From the NCBI GenBank assembly GCA_040221095.1, contig JAVJVP010000004.1:62001-126000 (forward strand): a stretch of 64,000 nt of DNA, written 5' to 3'. The notes below the pieces were generated by a model. It worked only from the letters and a program-made list of their open reading frames with translations, made no database searches and was not told the DNA's origin. Of this stretch, positions 1-8,550 are shown piece by piece. Every line of letters starts with the position of its first letter. Within the stretch, counting starts at the first letter, position 1. The stretch is from UBA1479 sp040221095. GTDB lineage: Bacteria; Pseudomonadota; Alphaproteobacteria; Rhodospirillales; Casp-alpha2. The position numbers and the translations under genes are program-made.

Positions 1-356
1 TGGACCTTGTCGGCCTGCTGGCGGTCGAAATGTTCGTGACCCGCGACAAGCGGATTTTGGTCAACGAAATGGCGCCCCGGCCCCACAATTCCGGGCATTG
101 GACCATGGATGCCTGCGCCACCAGCCAGTTCGAACAGCTGGTGCGCGCGGTCTGCGGCCTGCCGCTGGGGTCCGTCGACTGCCACCACGACGCGGTCATG
201 AAGAACCTGATCGGCGACGCCGTGCACGGCTGGCCCGACCTGTTGGCCGACCCGGGGGCCCGCCTGCACCTTTACGGAAAATCCGAAGCCCGGCCGGGCC
301 GCAAGATGGGCCACGTCAACCGGCTCTATCCCAAGGGCAAGCTGCCCAACGGGTGA
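1..356 (+). CDS. purK: PurK C-terminal part, 5-(carboxyamino)imidazole ribonucleotide synthase (truncated by window edge)
   Basis: The reading frame is open from the first bases of the window to the TGA at 354-356, so only the last ~118 residues are present. It carries the ATP-grasp C-terminal signature NEMAPRPHNSGHWT followed by the PurK-type tail ending GHVNRLYPKG. PurK carboxylates aminoimidazole ribonucleotide with ATP and bicarbonate in cytosolic purine synthesis, normally working with PurE, which would lie to the left. The gene is complete at its 3' end and shows no frameshift. Confidence 0.93.
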   Translation, partial: DLVGLLAVEMFVTRDKRILVNEMAPRPHNSGHWTMDACATSQFEQLVRAVCGLPLGSVDCHHDAVMKNLIGDAVHGWPDLLADPGARLHLYGKSEARPGRKMGHVNRLYPKGKLPNG

Positions 357-372
357 CGGGGGAATCTCGGGA

Positions 373-1236
373 TCAGGCCGTGCCGGCCAGATCGTCCAGG
401 GTGATGCGGCGCATCCGATAGGCTTCCAGCAATTCGATCTCGACCGCGACGGAACGGCCCAGTTCGGCCAGCACCGTGTTCTTGACGAAGCGCTTCAGGT
501 CCTCGGTCTGGCCGGGAAACACCAGGATGTTGGTCAGCAGTTCGCGCCGCACCAGGGGCGGAAACACCAGCAATTCGCCGACCAAAAGCTGTTTGACCGC
601 CGACGGAATGCGCAGGCTGCCGAACAGGCGGTCGAGACAGAAGCTGTAGATGCCGAAATCCAGGCGTCCGGCAACATTGGCGGTGAAATCCTTGAATTCC
701 TCGACGAAAGCCGCGGGCGTCATGGCGCCGTCCATCATGCGCCGGACATGGTCGAGGAAATCACGGTAGCGCGCCCGGGCCGGGCTCAACTGGTCGTTCA
801 GTTCGGCCTCAAGGGATTTGATCTCGGCCTCGCGGAAGCCTTTTTCCAGCAGGGTATGGGCGTTGTCGCGCACCCGCTCGTCCAGGGCCTGGTCCTCGAT
901 CAGCGAGAACAGGCGCTCATAGGCGTCGCGGTCGCGCTTTTTCCTCAGCTTCTTGGCAAGCTGGCCGAGGGGCAGGATCGCCGCCTGGGCGACCAGCTTG
1001 TCGCGGGAATAGATCGCCGCCATGGCCGCCGCGTCGGCGGGGATCGCGATGTTGCGCGCGAAATCCTCGGTGATGACGAAACGATGGCCGTCGGCGACGG
1101 TCAGGTAGCGGTTAAGCTTGCAGCATTCCAGGAAATGGTTGGCCAGGTTGACCGGCGCGATGGCGGCTTCCTGACGATAGGCCCGGCCGTTGGCCGGAGT
1201 GGCGGCGGCGGATGTACCGGTTTGCGCAGCGCTCAC
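373..1236 (-). CDS. Conserved hypothetical protein, 287 aa
   Basis: I do not recognise this protein. It is largely helical, with no signal peptide or membrane segment. An Ala/Thr-rich, probably disordered N-terminus (1-20) precedes a segment LANHFLECCKLNRYLTVADGHRFV (written here by its key residues: two Cys near 38-39, then a Tyr-Leu-Thr stretch), and a highly charged helix around 95-110 with the run KKLRKKRDR. Codon use matches the neighbours, which supports a real gene. It ends 17 bp past the purK stop, convergently, and lies 117 bp downstream of the COQ9 homologue on the same strand, so it may be a third member of the def-COQ9 transcript. No function is inferred. Confidence 0.75.
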   Translation of the reverse strand: MSAAQTGTSAAATPANGRAYRQEAAIAPVNLANHFLECCKLNRYLTVADGHRFVITEDFARNIAIPADAAAMAAIYSRDKLVAQAAILPLGQLAKKLRKKRDRDAYERLFSLIEDQALDERVRDNAHTLLEKGFREAEIKSLEAELNDQLSPARARYRDFLDHVRRMMDGAMTPAAFVEEFKDFTANVAGRLDFGIYSFCLDRLFGSLRIPSAVKQLLVGELLVFPPLVRRELLTNILVFPGQTEDLKRFVKNTVLAELGRSVAVEIELLEAYRMRRITLDDLAGTA

Positions 1237-1353
1237 GGTCCGCGTCTCCTTTTGCTCGAAACCCCATCAATCCCTTGGGCAAAGCATAACCGACCGGGCG
1301 GTTTGCTCAAAGGTTTCCATAATGCGGGAATTTCGGCCCCGGCAGGACCCCTG

Positions 1354-2058
1354 TCAGGCCGCCGGGCCGGGTCCGGGGCGGGCGGCGGCCTTCAGGCGCT
1401 TCAGCAAGCCCAAGGGCGACGGCAGGCGGCCCAGCGCCTGTTCCGCCTTGGCCTTATACATGGGAATCTTCAGGACATCGGCGAGGCGCCGGTCGAGATA
1501 GCCCCAGGTCTCGGCGAAGCCGTCCGACGAATCGGACAGCCAGTACAGGATGGTCGAGGTATAGACCGGGGCCAGCAGGCCCCGCTTGGTGTAATGGTTG
1601 AAATCGGCCGCCCGGTCGCCCGCCGCGTGCCAGATATGATCGCAGGTGCGCCAGGTCATGCGCGCCGCCAGGGGCGCGTTCGTCGGCAGGGCCAGGAACG
1701 ACAGCAGACGCCGCATGGCCTCACGGTAGGGGGCGTTCATTTCCAGGCGCACCCGGACCCCGGCGGCGACCCGTTCGCGCACCTTCATGGCGTCCAGGTC
1801 CATTTTGCCCAGTTCCACCAGCATGCGCCGGTCGGACCAGGCCGCGAAATGATCGGCGGCGTCGGCCATGCCGCCCGGAAAGGCACGCAGCACGTCGGCC
1901 CGGCCCAGCCCCAGGTCCCCTGCCCCCCGGTCCAGGGCCTTCCGCGACCAGCCGTCGAAGGGCACGTGGTCGAGGGCGGCCGCGATCAGGCGGTCGCGCA
2001 GGGCCGTGTGGCGGGCGCGGGCTTCCTCGGCGGTCATGCGTTTCGCCTGGCCTGTCAT
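1354..2058 (-). CDS. COQ9-family protein (ubiquinone biosynthesis accessory factor)
   Basis: The 234-residue product has the COQ9 layout. A TetR-like helical N-terminus (RDRLIAAALDHVPFDGWSRKAL) is followed by a lipid-binding C-terminal domain with the family segments TWRTCDHIWHAAGDRAADFNHYTKRGLLAPVYTST (35 residues at about 145-180) and a terminal amphipathic helix. In mitochondria COQ9 binds ubiquinone precursors and presents them to COQ7; in alphaproteobacteria the homologue is presumed to help quinone synthesis. Its ATG overlaps the def stop by 4 bp, so the two are translationally coupled. A basic, Pro-rich tail ends the protein. Confidence 0.88.
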   Translation of the reverse strand: MTGQAKRMTAEEARARHTALRDRLIAAALDHVPFDGWSRKALDRGAGDLGLGRADVLRAFPGGMADAADHFAAWSDRRMLVELGKMDLDAMKVRERVAAGVRVRLEMNAPYREAMRRLLSFLALPTNAPLAARMTWRTCDHIWHAAGDRAADFNHYTKRGLLAPVYTSTILYWLSDSSDGFAETWGYLDRRLADVLKIPMYKAKAEQALGRLPSPLGLLKRLKAAARPGPGPAA

Positions 2059-2633
2059 GCGGCTTCTCCGTCTTCACTGTCGGCGGCCTCGCCGTCGGCA
2101 TCCTCGGCCATGGCCGTGCGGGGGGCGCGGGCCATTTCCTCGACGAAACCGAAGGTCGACAGGTCCGTCATGCGCATGGGGTACAGAATGCCGTCCAGAT
2201 GGTCGCATTCGTGCTGCACCACGCGGGCGTGATAGCCCTTGGCCTCGCGTTCGAAGGTCTTGCCGTCCAGGCCCTGGGCGCGGTAGCGGATATGGGTCGG
2301 GCGCGGCACACGGCCGGTCATCTCCGGCAGGGACAGGCAGCCTTCCCAGCCCTCCTCGACCTCGTCGCCGACGACCTCGATCACCGGATTGACCAACACG
2401 GTCAACGGCACGTCCTTCTTGTCCTCGCAGCGCTCGCCCGGCACCCGGAACACGACGATGCGCAGCGGCACATGGACCTGGGGCGCGGCCAGGCCGATAC
2501 CGGGCGCGTCGGCCATGGTTTCCACCATGTCGGCGATCAGGCCGTGAATGCGCGGATCCTTGGGGTCCTCGACCGGCTGGGCCGTGCCCATCAGCACGGG
2601 ATGGCCCATGCGCGCGATTTTCAGAATGGCCAT
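2055..2633 (-). CDS. def: Peptide deformylase
   Basis: The enzyme removes the formyl group from nascent N-terminal formyl-Met in the cytosol. All three catalytic motifs are present: GIGLAAPQ (45-52), EGCLS with metal ligand Cys99, and HECDH (141-145) with the two His ligands and catalytic Glu142. At 192 residues it is slightly longer than usual because of an acidic tail (about 175-192, rich in Glu/Asp/Ala). It overlaps the downstream COQ9 homologue by 4 bp. It diverges from rpsU across a 184-bp AT-richer gap that must hold both promoters. Confidence 0.96.
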   Translation of the reverse strand: MAILKIARMGHPVLMGTAQPVEDPKDPRIHGLIADMVETMADAPGIGLAAPQVHVPLRIVVFRVPGERCEDKKDVPLTVLVNPVIEVVGDEVEEGWEGCLSLPEMTGRVPRPTHIRYRAQGLDGKTFEREAKGYHARVVQHECDHLDGILYPMRMTDLSTFGFVEEMARAPRTAMAEDADGEAADSEDGEAA

Positions 2634-2817
2634 GGCTGAAATCCTTTTGATCCGGGGTGTGAAGACGCCTTTATGACGCTGAACAGTTCCCCGGGAAATA
2701 ACACGTTTGCTCCTTCACAAGGGGATATCTATGTGATAGAAGCCCGTCTTCCCGGACCGGTGATAGCACAGGTCCGATTGATTTTGTTGACTATAAGATT
2801 AGGAGCGTGACCTTACC
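2634..2817. promoter_or_regulatory. Divergent promoter region between def and rpsU
   Basis: This 184-bp non-coding stretch separates the divergent def and rpsU starts and is visibly AT-richer than the genes, particularly at 2770-2800. A purine-rich AGGAG at 2801-2805 lies 12 bp before the rpsU GTG and is the likely ribosome binding site. I could not assign convincing -35/-10 pairs. Confidence 0.5.
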
Positions 2818-3021
2818 GTGCAAGTCATCGTCCGAGACAACAACGTGGATCAGGCCCTCAAGGCCCTGAAAAAGAAGATGCAGCGTGAAGGCATCTTCCG
2901 CGAAATGAAACTGCGCCGCTCCTACGAAAAGCCCTCCGAGCGTCGGGCCCGTGAAAAGGCCGAAGCCGTGCGCCGTGCGCGCAAGCTTGAGCGCAAGCGG
3001 ATCGAGCGCGAAGGCTTCTAG
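2818..3021 (+). CDS. rpsU: 30S ribosomal protein S21
   Basis: This is a 67-residue, very basic protein starting at GTG 2818 with MQVIVRDNNVDQALKALKKK, the classic bS21 N-terminus, and ending in an Arg/Lys/Glu helix. bS21 joins the 30S platform late in assembly and helps base-pairing between mRNA and the anti-Shine-Dalgarno. Length and sequence are typical of alphaproteobacterial S21. It is monocistronic here, followed 12 bp after the stop by a strong intrinsic terminator. Confidence 0.97.
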   Translation: MQVIVRDNNVDQALKALKKKMQREGIFREMKLRRSYEKPSERRAREKAEAVRRARKLERKRIEREGF

Positions 3022-3033
3022 CCCTCCGCCCAA

Positions 3034-3062
3034 GCCGGCCCACGGTTGGCCGGCCCGTTTTC
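3034..3062 (+). terminator. Intrinsic terminator of rpsU
   Basis: There is a perfect 7-bp stem GCCGGCC (3034-3040) / GGCCGGC (3048-3054) with loop CACGGTT, followed by CCGTTTTC. The hairpin plus T-run just downstream of the rpsU stop is a textbook rho-independent terminator. Confidence 0.85.
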
Positions 3063-3225
3063 ATACATATCGCAACGCCCCGGGTCCTGGTAGGGACGAT
3101 GGGGCGTTTCGTTTGCGCGAACCGCGGTTGCGGAGCCTCTCCGCGTGGATGCTTGACAGCCCTCTCCGAAATCCCTACCCGAGTTGCACCCTGCGGCCCG
3201 GATGTTCGGAAATGGGGAGATGGCA
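3063..3225. other. Intergenic region before the Maf/DUF115 gene
   Basis: These 163 bp hold no gene I can support. The only clear signal is GGGGAGA at 3214-3220, a good ribosome binding site 5 bp before the ATG at 3226. Confidence 0.5.
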
Positions 3226-5220
3226 ATGACGGCGGTGGACCTGCGGAAAGCGAATCTGGCCTTCCTGGCGCAAACCGCCGCGCCGGTGGCCGAGGCCCTG
3301 TCCCGCCTTGCGCCGCCCGCCCCGGCGGCCCTGCCCCCCGCGGCCCCGTCCGCCCCGACTTTTATTGCCCGCCTGGCCATCCAGGCCCCGGAGCCGGACG
3401 GCCGGGACCCTTATCTCACCCGTTTCATTGAGGACATCCTGGACGAGGCGCGGACGGCGGATATTCCCCTTTTCCCCTCCCCCACATTCACCCTGTCCTG
3501 CGCCCTGGTGGTGATGGGGACGCCGGAAACAGCCGGGTTGTTGAACTTGGTCCGGAAAACGCGCTGCATCTATCTGTTCGTCGTCGTCGACGACCTTGAA
3601 CGGTTCAACGCCAACCTGAACCTGGTCGACTGGTCCGCCGCCGCGCGCCAGGTGCGCAACCATGGGGGAGAGATATTCTTCATCCCATCCGACGACCCGA
3701 CCGCAATCTCCGGCAAGGCGTATACGACCCTTTCCGCGACCGCCCCCTGGGCCCTGGACGCCATGACAATCGCGGCCTTCGGTTCGGTCGCCATCGCCCA
3801 GCCTTTGGCCGACACCCTGGGCCGGCTGGGCTATCGGGCGCTTTCGACGCTCGGCGCTTTCTATGACAACTGCCTGATGCTGCGGAACTCGGAAGCCAAT
3901 CTGCGGCAGCCGAACGCTTTTCTGTACACACGCCGGGGGCGGCCGACGCAAAGCCTCCCGGCCTGGGTGGTCGGCAGCGGCCCGTCGCTGGACATGGATC
4001 TTGCTTTCCTGAAGGAAAACCAAGACCGCGCGGTGATCATCAGTTGCGGGTCCGCGTTGGCCCCTTTGATGGCCGCGGGCATCCAGCCGGATTTCCATGT
4101 GGAACTGGAAAACCTGAATGTCGGTATCGTCCTGGAGCCGGTGGCACGGTCGCATGATCTGAGCACAATTCCCCTGGTCGCGCCGATTTCCGTCGACCCC
4201 GACGCCGTCGGCAGGTTCCGCTGCACCGTGTTCACCAGCCGCCAGAACCTGCCGCCCCACCCCCTCTATGCCCTGGATATGGACTGCCAGCCGATCCTCG
4301 GAGAACCGACGGTCAGCAATCTCGCCCTGGCCTTCGCCCGTGAACAGAATTTCCGGGAAATCTGCTTTTTCGGCACGGACATGGGCGCGCGGCACCGGGA
4401 CCGCGACCATGCGGACGGAACCTGGCACCGCACGTCCGGAGACGACTACCAAGCCCCCGAATACGACATTCCGGTGCCCGGCAACTTCGGCGGCGGGCAC
4501 CAGACCTCCGCCGGCCTCTATCAGGCTCTGCTGGCCCTGTCCCTGGCGGTGAGCCACGATCCAAGCGATCGACGCTACGTGAACTGTTCAGACGGCGCGG
4601 CAATCGCGGGTGCCCGTGCCGTGCGGTCGGTGGATTTGACGCCACCGCCGGCGCCGCGACCGAAACAGGAAACCGTGGCGGCCATCCTCGACGGCTTTGC
4701 ACCCTGGGACCAGTCCCGCATGCCGGATCCCTGGCCGGGCCCCGAGATGATCGTGGAGATCGAGGATCAATTCGAGAAACTCCGCAGCATCCTCAAGGGA
4801 ATCCAGAATTTCGCCGACAAGGCCTACATCCCCGTGACCGGACAGATTTTCCGCTATGCGGAGGGCCATACCGAACTCGCCCCGGCGGGTGCGAAAAGCG
4901 CCGCCAACATCCTGGTCCGCGGAACCGTCGGCACGCACCTGGTGTTCATGGAATACTTCCTCAACCGGCTTACGACGCCCGAACATCTGGCCCATATGGG
5001 CCAGGCCTGCCTGCGCTTTCTGGACCGGTCACTGGACGACATCCTGGCCGATGCGCGGGACCGCATCGGCGGTGACCGCGTTCGAAACATCCCGGATTTC
5101 GATGAGATCCGCACAGCGCCCGGGACACAATTCCCGCCGGGGCCACCGATGCCGCGCAACGCGCCTTGCCCTTGCGGGTCGGGCAAACGCTACAAGCAAT
5201 GCCATGGGCGGGCGGCCTAA
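3226..5220 (+). CDS. Maf/MptE-like (DUF115) protein with C-terminal SEC-C motif, putative flagellin or surface glycosyltransferase
   Basis: The 664-residue product (start at ATG 3226, chosen because GGGGAGA lies 5 bp upstream) has a central DUF115 / 6-hydroxymethylpterin-pyrophosphokinase-like domain. Its signature is VVGSGPSLD near residue 247, followed by a Rossmann-like ISCGSALAPLMAAGIQPDFHVELEN block. In motility-associated factor (Maf) proteins this domain transfers nonulosonic acids to flagellin. The last 21 residues form a SEC-C zinc motif (Cys648, Cys650, Cys659, His660). No flagellin gene or nonulosonate pathway gene lies in the window, so the substrate is inferred only from the family. 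It is convergent with pntB 44 bp later. Confidence 0.72.
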   Translation: MTAVDLRKANLAFLAQTAAPVAEALSRLAPPAPAALPPAAPSAPTFIARLAIQAPEPDGRDPYLTRFIEDILDEARTADIPLFPSPTFTLSCALVVMGTPETAGLLNLVRKTRCIYLFVVVDDLERFNANLNLVDWSAAARQVRNHGGEIFFIPSDDPTAISGKAYTTLSATAPWALDAMTIAAFGSVAIAQPLADTLGRLGYRALSTLGAFYDNCLMLRNSEANLRQPNAFLYTRRGRPTQSLPAWVVGSGPSLDMDLAFLKENQDRAVIISCGSALAPLMAAGIQPDFHVELENLNVGIVLEPVARSHDLSTIPLVAPISVDPDAVGRFRCTVFTSRQNLPPHPLYALDMDCQPILGEPTVSNLALAFAREQNFREICFFGTDMGARHRDRDHADGTWHRTSGDDYQAPEYDIPVPGNFGGGHQTSAGLYQALLALSLAVSHDPSDRRYVNCSDGAAIAGARAVRSVDLTPPPAPRPKQETVAAILDGFAPWDQSRMPDPWPGPEMIVEIEDQFEKLRSILKGIQNFADKAYIPVTGQIFRYAEGHTELAPAGAKSAANILVRGTVGTHLVFMEYFLNRLTTPEHLAHMGQACLRFLDRSLDDILADARDRIGGDRVRNIPDFDEIRTAPGTQFPPGPPMPRNAPCPCGSGKRYKQCHGRAA

Positions 5221-5264
5221 GGGGCCGCGGTGCGTTCACATCGGTTCAAGACGCGCCTATGGGA

Positions 5265-6659
5265 TCAGCCCAGGGCCTGGACGATCTCTTCCGTCATCTT
5301 CTTGGCGTCGCCGAACAGCATCATGGTGTTGTCGGCGTAGAACAGGGGGTTGTCGACCCCGGCATAGCCCGACGACATGCCGCGCTTGATGAACAGCACC
5401 GTGCCCGCCTTTTCCACATCCAGGATCGGCATGCCGGCGATCGGGCTTTGCGGGTCGGTCTTGGCCGTCGGGTTGGTCACGTCGTTGGCGCCGATCACGT
5501 AGGCGACGTCGGCGGTGGAGAATTCGTGGTTGATCTCCTCCAGCTCGAACACCTCGTCATAGGGCACGTTGGCTTCGGCCAAAAGCACGTTCATATGCCC
5601 CGGCATGCGCCCGGCGACGGGGTGAATGGCATATCGGACCTCGACCCCTTCGGCCTTCAGCATGTCTGCCATTTCGCGCACGGCATGCTGGGCCTGGGCC
5701 ACGGCCATGCCGTAGCCCGGCACGATGATGACCTTGGACGCGTTCTTCATGATGAAGGCCGCGTCGTCGGCCGCACCGGATTTCACGGACTTGCCTTCGC
5801 TCGACGTCGCGGCGGCGGCCCCGCCGGAATCGCCGCCGAAGCCGCCCAGCAGCACGTTGATGATCGAACGGTTCATGCCCTTGCACATGATGTAGGACAG
5901 GATCGCGCCGGACGAGCCGACCAGGGCCCCCGTGATGATCAGCGCCGGGTTGGACAGGGTGAAGCCGATGCCGGCCGCCGCCCAGCCCGAGTACGAGTTG
6001 AGCATGGACACGACCACGGGCATGTCGGCGCCGCCAATGGGGATGATCAGCAGGAAACCGATGGCGAAGCTGAGCGCCACGATGCCCCAATAGACGGAAT
6101 GGGATTCCGAGCCGACGAAGATGATGATGAGCGCCAGGATCGCAAGGCCGACCAGCAGGTTCAGCTTGTGCTGCCCCGGAAAGGTGATGGGCGAGCCCGA
6201 CATAATGCCCTGCAGCTTGGCGAAGGCGATGACCGAGCCGGAGAAGGTGATGGCGCCGATCGCCGTGCCCAGGGACATTTCGATCAGCGACGCCCCCGGA
6301 ATTTCACCGATCGCGCCCAGGCCGTAGGCCTTGGGATTGAACAGGGCCGAGGTCGCCACGAACACCGCCGCCATGCCGACCAGGGAATGGAAGGCCGCGA
6401 CCAGCTGCGGCAGGGCCGTCATCTGGATCTTCAGCGCGGTGACGGTGCCGATGGAGCCGCCGATGAGAATGGCCAGGATGATCATGCCGAAGGACATGAC
6501 GCCCGGGTCCATGAGCGTGGTCGCCACGGCGATGGCCATGCCGATGATGGCCATCATGTTGCCGCGGCGCGCGGTCACCGGCGACGACAGGCCCCGGAGG
6601 GCCAGAATGAACAGCACCGAGGAAATCAGATAGGCGTAGCCCGTCCAGCTTGCGGTCAT
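5265..6659 (-). CDS. pntB: NAD(P) transhydrogenase subunit beta
   Basis: The 464-residue subunit has about nine membrane helices in the first ~270 residues, then a soluble NADP(H)-binding domain III with the motif VPGYGMAVAQAQHAVREMAD and the closing TAKTDPQSPIAGMPIL region. With PntAA and PntAB it couples hydride transfer from NADH to NADP+ to proton entry across the inner membrane. The gene order and the split alpha subunit match Rhodospirillum rubrum. It begins 14 bp after the pntAB stop. Confidence 0.96.
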   Translation of the reverse strand: MTASWTGYAYLISSVLFILALRGLSSPVTARRGNMMAIIGMAIAVATTLMDPGVMSFGMIILAILIGGSIGTVTALKIQMTALPQLVAAFHSLVGMAAVFVATSALFNPKAYGLGAIGEIPGASLIEMSLGTAIGAITFSGSVIAFAKLQGIMSGSPITFPGQHKLNLLVGLAILALIIIFVGSESHSVYWGIVALSFAIGFLLIIPIGGADMPVVVSMLNSYSGWAAAGIGFTLSNPALIITGALVGSSGAILSYIMCKGMNRSIINVLLGGFGGDSGGAAAATSSEGKSVKSGAADDAAFIMKNASKVIIVPGYGMAVAQAQHAVREMADMLKAEGVEVRYAIHPVAGRMPGHMNVLLAEANVPYDEVFELEEINHEFSTADVAYVIGANDVTNPTAKTDPQSPIAGMPILDVEKAGTVLFIKRGMSSGYAGVDNPLFYADNTMMLFGDAKKMTEEIVQALG

Positions 6660-6673
6660 TGCTCAGGACTCCC

Positions 6674-7093
6674 CTATTTCTTCTCTTTTTTCTTGAACAT
6701 GGCGAGCATTCGCTGCGTCACGATGAAGCCGCCGAAGATGTTCACCGACGCCAGCATGATCGCGAAGAAGCCCATCCAGGACGAGAAATCCATACCCTTG
6801 GGCCCGGCCGCCAGGATGCCGCCGACGATGATCACCGAGGAAATGGCGTTGGTCACGCCCATCAGCGGCGAATGCAGGGCCGGGGTCACCGACCACACCA
6901 CGTAGTAGCCGACGAAGCAGGCCAGCACGAAAATCGTGAACAGGCCGAGGAAGCTGTCGGAGCCGCCCATGGCCGGGGCCTGCTGGGCGACGACGGCGGC
7001 GGCGTCGGTGGCCAGCTTCTGCGTCTGTTCGAGAAGCTGCGCGGCGCCGGCGGCAAGTTCCTCCGCCTGCTTGGCGATCGTTGCGGTATCCAT
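6674..7093 (-). CDS. pntAB: NAD(P) transhydrogenase subunit alpha part 2 (membrane)
   Basis: This small 139-residue subunit has an Ala/Glu-rich N-terminal segment (1-45, perhaps a linker or amphipathic helix) and then three to four hydrophobic helices. It includes the conserved HSPLMGVTNAISSVIIVGG stretch of domain II. It supplies the alpha-side membrane helices of the transhydrogenase proton channel. It lies 2 bp downstream of pntAA and just upstream of pntB, so the three genes form one operon. Confidence 0.95.
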   Translation of the reverse strand: MDTATIAKQAEELAAGAAQLLEQTQKLATDAAAVVAQQAPAMGGSDSFLGLFTIFVLACFVGYYVVWSVTPALHSPLMGVTNAISSVIIVGGILAAGPKGMDFSSWMGFFAIMLASVNIFGGFIVTQRMLAMFKKKEKK

Positions 7094-7095
7094 CG

Positions 7096-8352
7096 TCAGT
7101 TCCCCTTGTCTTGGGTTTTGTCGTCGGACGTTTCGGCCGGCGTGTCATCGGCCTTCTTGGCGGCGGCTTTCTTGGCCGCCGGCTTCTTTGCCGGAGCCTT
7201 GGCGCCCATGGCGTCCTTGACCCGTTCGTTGACGACGGCGCCATCGCGGGTGACGCAGCAGCCCTTGACGATCTCGTCGTCCCAATCGATGGCCAGTGCG
7301 CCCTTCTTGTCCTTGTCCGTCAGCGGCGTCAGGAAATTCAGCAGGTTCTTGGCGTAAAGGTCAGACGCCGTCTGCGCCAGGCGGCCCGGCAGGTTGAAAA
7401 TCCCGACGATCTTCACGCCGTTCGCCGTGATGATGGTCTTGCCCGGTTCCGACATCTCGCAGTTGCCGCCCGCTTCGACCGCCAGATCGACGATCACCGC
7501 CCCGGCCTGCATGCTGGCGACCATGTCCTTGGTGATCAGCTTGGGCGCCGGGCGGCCCGGGATCAGCGCCGTGGTCACGACGATGTCCTGTTTCTTGATG
7601 TGCTCGGCGACGACCTGTTTCTGCTTGTCGTAATATTCCTTGGGCATTTCCTTGGCGTAGCCGCCTTCGGTCTGAGCGTCCTTTTCCATTTCCGGATCGA
7701 CGACCAGGAACTTGCCGCCCAGGCTTTCCACCTGTTCCTTGGTCGCCGGGCGCACATCCGTCGCGGTGACGACGGCGCCCAGACGCTTGGCCGTGGCGAT
7801 GGCCTGCAGGCCGGCGACGCCGACGCCCATGATGAAGGCCTTGGCCGGCGGCACGGTGCCCGCCGCCGTCATCATCATCGGGATGCCGCGCCCGTATTCG
7901 GCGGCGGCCTCCAGGATCGCGCGGTAGCCGGCCAGGTTGGCCTGGGACGACAGCACGTCCATGCTCTGGGCGCGGGAAATCCGAGGCACCAGTTCCATGG
8001 CGAAGGTGGTGATTCCGGCCTTGGCATAGGCCGCCACATCATCCGGCGAGGTCAGGGCCGCCAATTGTGAAATCAGCACGGCGCCCTTCTTCATCTGGCC
8101 GGGCAGCGCCCCCGCGCCGGAGGTCGCGGGCGGATTGACCATGAGAACGATGTCGGCGGTCTTCAGCGCCGCCGCCGTGGCGATGGCGGCGCCGGCGGCC
8201 TTGAACACGTCGTCGGAAACGCTGGCCCCCTCGCCCGCACCCTTTTCGACCGCCACGTCATAGCCGAGGCCGACCAGCTTCTGAATCACCTGAGGCGACG
8301 CGGCGACACGGGTTTCACCGGCGCGGGTTTCCTTGGGAATTACGATCTTCAT
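7096..8352 (-). CDS. pntAA: NAD(P) transhydrogenase subunit alpha part 1 (soluble NAD(H)-binding)
   Basis: The 418-residue soluble domain I belongs to the alanine dehydrogenase/PntA family, with N-terminal KETRAGETRVAASP and Rossmann motif GVGVAGLQAIATAKRLGA. It binds NAD(H) and docks on the membrane subunits. A Lys/Ala/Pro-rich tail (about 385-418) extends beyond the usual domain and is probably a flexible linker. It is first in the pnt operon and diverges from the gamma-glutamyltransferase-family gene. Confidence 0.95.
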   Translation of the reverse strand: MKIVIPKETRAGETRVAASPQVIQKLVGLGYDVAVEKGAGEGASVSDDVFKAAGAAIATAAALKTADIVLMVNPPATSGAGALPGQMKKGAVLISQLAALTSPDDVAAYAKAGITTFAMELVPRISRAQSMDVLSSQANLAGYRAILEAAAEYGRGIPMMMTAAGTVPPAKAFIMGVGVAGLQAIATAKRLGAVVTATDVRPATKEQVESLGGKFLVVDPEMEKDAQTEGGYAKEMPKEYYDKQKQVVAEHIKKQDIVVTTALIPGRPAPKLITKDMVASMQAGAVIVDLAVEAGGNCEMSEPGKTIITANGVKIVGIFNLPGRLAQTASDLYAKNLLNFLTPLTDKDKKGALAIDWDDEIVKGCCVTRDGAVVNERVKDAMGAKAPAKKPAAKKAAAKKADDTPAETSDDKTQDKGN

Positions 8353-8550
8353 GGCTCTGGCCCCTTAGCCTTTGGTCTTTATAGCCCCGGTATATGACCT
8401 GTCTACCGCGCTTGCACAAGTATCGCACAGCCTTTAAATCCTGCGTTGGAAAGCTTTTTCATGGAATGAAAATAACATGAAAATAATTCCGTATTGTGGA
8501 ATAGGGGCGAATGGCGTCCCGATTTTCGCCAGGTTGATGAAAGGTCTCCC
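8353..8550. promoter_or_regulatory. Divergent region with palindrome ATTCC-N7-GGAAT
   Basis: This 198-bp region between pntAA and the gamma-glutamyltransferase-family gene is AT-rich at 8440-8505. An inverted repeat ATTCC (8486-8490) / GGAAT (8498-8502), centred 57 bp upstream of the ATG at 8551, looks like a dimeric regulator operator. AAAGG at 8540-8544 is the likely ribosome binding site. The regulator is unknown; an IclR-type protein is one possibility, from general resemblance only. Confidence 0.4.

Noticed and set aside
5166..6905. Long 579-codon rightward frame antisense to pntB
   Set aside because: It is the His/Arg/Gly-rich shadow of a high-GC gene; pntB on the other strand has full family identity.
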